In this document: positions 8,795 to 11,035 of the stretch, one piece after another
Position numbering within the stretch: position 1 is the first letter of the stretch
How the letters are laid out: each line of letters starts with the position of its first letter
Notes under the pieces: generated by a model
Seen by the model: only the letters and a program-made list of their open reading frames with translations
What the model was told of the DNA's origin: nothing
Database searches by the model: none
NCBI GenBank assembly: GCA_027596035.1
Contig: JADGJA010000766.1
Coordinates: forward strand, 1-11,035
Direction: 5' to 3'
Source of the DNA: Thoreauomyces humboldtii
Taxonomy: Eukaryota > Chytridiomycota > Chytridiomycetes > Spizellomycetales > Powellomycetaceae
DNA length: 11,035 bases
Translations under genes and position numbers: made by a program

Positions 8795-8832
8795 TAGGGT
8801 TAGGGTATGTACGCCTGCAGGTAGGGTTAGGG
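8795..8832 (+). promoter_or_regulatory. Pair of telomere-like TAGGGTTAGGG boxes
   Basis: The 11-mer TAGGGTTAGGG occurs at 8795-8805 and again at 8822-8832, 27 bp apart and in the same orientation. The first lies 110 bp upstream of the helicase start. They match the TTAGGG telomere repeat used by many fungi and animals, and the sites bound by Myb-type factors of the Tbf1/Teb1 kind at some fungal promoters. That they work here is an inference from position. Confidence 0.6.
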
Positions 8833-8847
8833 CTCTGACCCGGCGAG

Positions 8848-8854
8848 TGACTCA
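8848..8854 (+). promoter_or_regulatory. TGACTCA box (bZIP/Gcn4-type site)
   Basis: A perfect TGACTCA heptamer lies 61 bp before the helicase ATG and 15 bp after the second telomere-like box. It matches the consensus for Gcn4/AP-1 bZIP factors. A heptamer occurs by chance fairly often, so only its promoter position makes it a candidate. Confidence 0.3.
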
Positions 8855-8915
8855 CGGCACCTGGAGGCCGTCGTTCTGCACGTAGAACACCCCTTTCGCT
8901 TGAAGCACGCACACC

Positions 8916-11035
8916 ATGTCGAACAGAGGGGTCTTGGGAAAGCGACCTTTCCCACAGTCAGCACCCTCATATCCCACCAGCAGAGGCAGAGGACATGCTC
9001 TTCTCTATGGAAAGAGTAGAGGAGGAGGAGGAGGGGGAGGAGGAGGATCTTCAAGCACCGCTCCACCACCCGCCAAGCGAAGGATCATCCAACTCAACGA
9101 CGAGCTCGAGGAGAGCGACGACGAGGACGGTGGCGTGTTCGGCTCTGCTTCAACTGCATCGGAACCTCCAGCGCGGAGTCCTGGTCAGCAGCATGTAGCA
9201 TCGTCGGTCACGAAACCACAAGACGAGGACGAGGAGGACGAGCTGGACGCCTTCATGGCGGGCATCTCGAAAGAGATCAAGCAGCAGGCTGACGCTCCAG
9301 AACGACCCCAGACCTCGCGACCTCCCCCGCCCCAGGAGCTGGAGGCGGAGGATCACATGGAGAGCTACGTCAAGCTCATGAAGCGACGGGGGATCGAGAT
9401 CGGGAATGCGGGACACGCCGACGTCCACAAGGAGGCGGACTCGGACGAGGAGGTCTACGCTACCGCTCGTGCCATGGATGCTGCTGCGAACGAGTGGGAC
9501 GAGGGAGGTACGGGGATGGACCTGAACGGCGGCGGTGGAAGACGCGACATCGAGCCTTTGCCTCCCGTCGATCACTCGGCCATCGACTATCCCGAACTTG
9601 GAAAGGACTTTTACGAGGAACATGCCGACATCGCCCGTCTGTCCGAGGACGAAGCGGCTGCCATCCGTCAACAGCTCGACATGCGCGTGCAGGGTCACAA
9701 CGTCGCGAAACCGTGCATCTCGTTCGCCCACTTTGGGTTCGACGACAAGCTCCTCGCCGCCGTCATCAAGAACGGGTACACGGAACCCACGGGGATCCAG
9801 CGTCAGGCCGTCCCCGTGGCTTTGGGAGGTCGAGACATCATCGGCATCGCAAAGACCGGGAGCGGGAAGACTGCGGCCTTCATCTGGCCCATGTTGGTGC
9901 ACATCATGGACCAGCATGAACTCCAACGAGGCGACGGACCCATCGGACTCATCCTGGCTCCCACGAGAGAACTGGCCGCTCAGATCCACTCGGAGGCCAA
10001 GAGGTTCGCTCGTGCCTATTCCCTCAAAGTGGCGGTCGTCTACGGAGGGGCTTCCAAAGGCGACCAGTTCAAGGAGCTAAGATCGGGTGGCATCGAGATC
10101 CTCGTCGCCACACCGGGAAGACTGATCGACCTCGTCAAGATGAAGGCCACGAACCTCCGTCGCGTGTCCTTCCTCGTCCTCGACGAAGCGGACAGGATGT
10201 TCGACCTGGGGTTCGAACCCCAGGTCCGGTCCCTCTGCGACGCGGTGAGACCTGACCGCCAGACCCTCCTCTTCAGCGCCACCTTCCGACCTCGCATCGA
10301 GCGACTCGCGAGGGACATCCTGGACGATCCCGTCCGGATCAGCGTCGGAGCGGCCGGTACCGCCAACGCGGACATCGCACAGACCATCGAGGTCCTTCCC
10401 GACGACACCTACAAGTGGTCCTGGCTCACCACGAGGCTGGTCAGGTTCGCGGTCACGGGTGCGGTCATCATCTTCATCGGAAGGAAGGCCGGGGTCGATC
10501 AGTTGGCAGAGAGTCTCAACGGAGCCGGTCACCAGTGCAGGTCCCTCCACGGAGACATGCCTCAGAGCGACAGAGACGCGGTGGTGAGAGATTACAAGGC
10601 CGGAAGGTTCAAGGTCCTGGTCTGCACCGACGTGGCCGCCAGAGGACTCGACATCAAGTCGGTCAAGACGGTCGTCAACTACGATGGTGAGTTCCACGAC
10701 AGTGGTTTCGCCTGTGGTTATCGGGGTATATTTGGAAGATTGGCTCCTCTCAATCTGACGCAACGTTCTTGTTTTCACAGTCGCAAAGGACATCGACTCG
10801 CACATCCATCGCATCGGTCGAACGGGTCGTGCCGGCGAAAAAGGGGAAGCCTACACCCTCGTCACGGCATCCGAGGATCGCTTCGCAGCCGAACTGGTCT
10901 CGAACCTCGAGGACGCCAACCAACCCGTTCCCCCGGACCTGATGACCGTGGCGCTGCGCAACGCTCGTTTCAGCAAAGGAAGGGACCGCAACGGCGCCGG
11001 AGGCGGACGGGGTAGAGGGAGGGGACGGGGAAGGG
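8916..11035 (+). CDS. DDX42: DDX42-type DEAD-box RNA helicase, 3' end beyond window
   Basis: Exon 1 is 8916-10686, with a GT-AG intron at 10687-10780 (94 nt). Exon 2 runs from 10781 past the window end. At least 674 residues are encoded. The N-terminus is low complexity with nine consecutive Gly (36-44) and acidic runs. It contains LDAFMAGI and the PLPPVDHSAIDYP segment, which together with SFAHFGFDDKL mark the DDX42 subfamily. Helicase motifs in order are AKTGSGKT (312-319, Walker A), PTREL (349-353), ATPGR, DEAD (423-426), SAT (454-456), ARGLDI (575-580) and HRIGRTGR (600-607). The visible C-terminus becomes RG-rich. The start has A at -3, giving a good context. Human DDX42 is an ATP-dependent RNA helicase and annealer associated with SF3B1 of the U2 snRNP; the same nuclear role is inferred here. 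It is divergent from gamma-tubulin across a 372-bp region. Related Prp5/DDX46 helicases are the main alternative, but the pre-helicase segment favours DDX42. Confidence 0.94.
9018..9047 (+). repeat. GGA trinucleotide repeat encoding polyglycine
   Basis: AGA is followed by nine glycine codons (eight GGA and one GGG) in frame with the helicase, giving Arg35 and Gly36-44. It is a 30-bp purine-only microsatellite inside the disordered N-terminus, so length polymorphism in multiples of 3 bp would be tolerated. Confidence 0.9.
10203..10226. repeat. Perfect 24-bp palindrome in the helicase gene
   Basis: GACCTGGGGTTC at 10203-10214 is followed immediately by its exact reverse complement at 10215-10226, with no spacer. 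It codes for DLGFEPQV just after the DEAD motif, a strongly conserved stretch. The centre, GGTTCGAACC, matches the tRNA B-box core on both strands. Confidence 0.9.

Larger units (their letters stand above)
8544..8915. promoter_or_regulatory. Divergent promoter region between gamma-tubulin and the DDX42-type helicase
   Basis: Only 372 bp separate the two start codons, which face away from each other, so the region must hold the 5' leaders and promoters of both. Visible elements are two TAGGGTTAGGG boxes (8795-8805 and 8822-8832), a TGACTCA box (8848-8854) and a run of seven G near 8720-8730. No TATA box is obvious. A short open frame starting at a minus-strand ATG (8917) runs through the leader but has no supporting similarity. 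Confidence 0.6.

Noticed and set aside
8862..8917. Minus-strand frame starting at the ATG overlapping the helicase start (MVCVLQAKGVFYVQNDG) and ending in a GTGAGT-like donor
   Set aside because: The apparent donor is the complement of the TGACTCA region. No downstream acceptor leads to a sensible protein, and the gamma-tubulin start at 8543 is unambiguous without it.

Overview
The window looks like nuclear DNA from a fungus. It carries short GT-AG spliceosomal introns (62-104 nt, with one of 281 nt). The gamma-tubulin resembles fungal gamma-tubulins at many diagnostic positions (for example [34 protein letters not shown]). It also has a soluble hybrid histidine kinase of the kind common in fungi, and TTAGGG-type motifs. 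I cannot fix the clade: a basidiomycete or an early-diverging (chytrid-like) fungus would both fit, and the DDX42-type helicase is consistent with either.

Layout. Positions 1-26 are a pure C run, probably a contig-end artefact. Positions 27-746 hold no convincing gene, only two small repeats. A tRNA-Ser(GCT) gene with a 9-nt intron lies on the minus strand (747-837). Its 5' end runs directly into a minisatellite of about 15.5 units (826-1183), whose unit is built from the first 12 nt of the tRNA plus its 5' flank. Positions 1184-2986 show no supportable gene. A five-exon hybrid histidine kinase (2987-6057, +) follows, with three PAS domains, HisKA, HATPase and a receiver. It converges on an eight-exon gamma-tubulin gene (8543-6428, -). 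A 372-bp divergent intergenic region (8544-8915) carries two TAGGGTTAGGG boxes and a TGACTCA box. A DDX42-type DEAD-box helicase (8916 to beyond 11035, +) runs off the right edge.

The protein genes do not form a functional pathway. They are a sensor kinase feeding a phosphorelay, a microtubule-nucleation protein and an RNA helicase linked to splicing. The gamma-tubulin and helicase genes probably share a bidirectional promoter. The most unusual structure is the tRNA-seeded minisatellite. Other points of interest are a 32-nt exon carrying the kinase H-box, beside a stop-free 69-nt intron, and an in-frame retained-intron tail for gamma-tubulin. Exon boundaries were placed by hand from splice consensus, reading-frame continuity and known protein family sequence. 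They have not been checked against RNA data.
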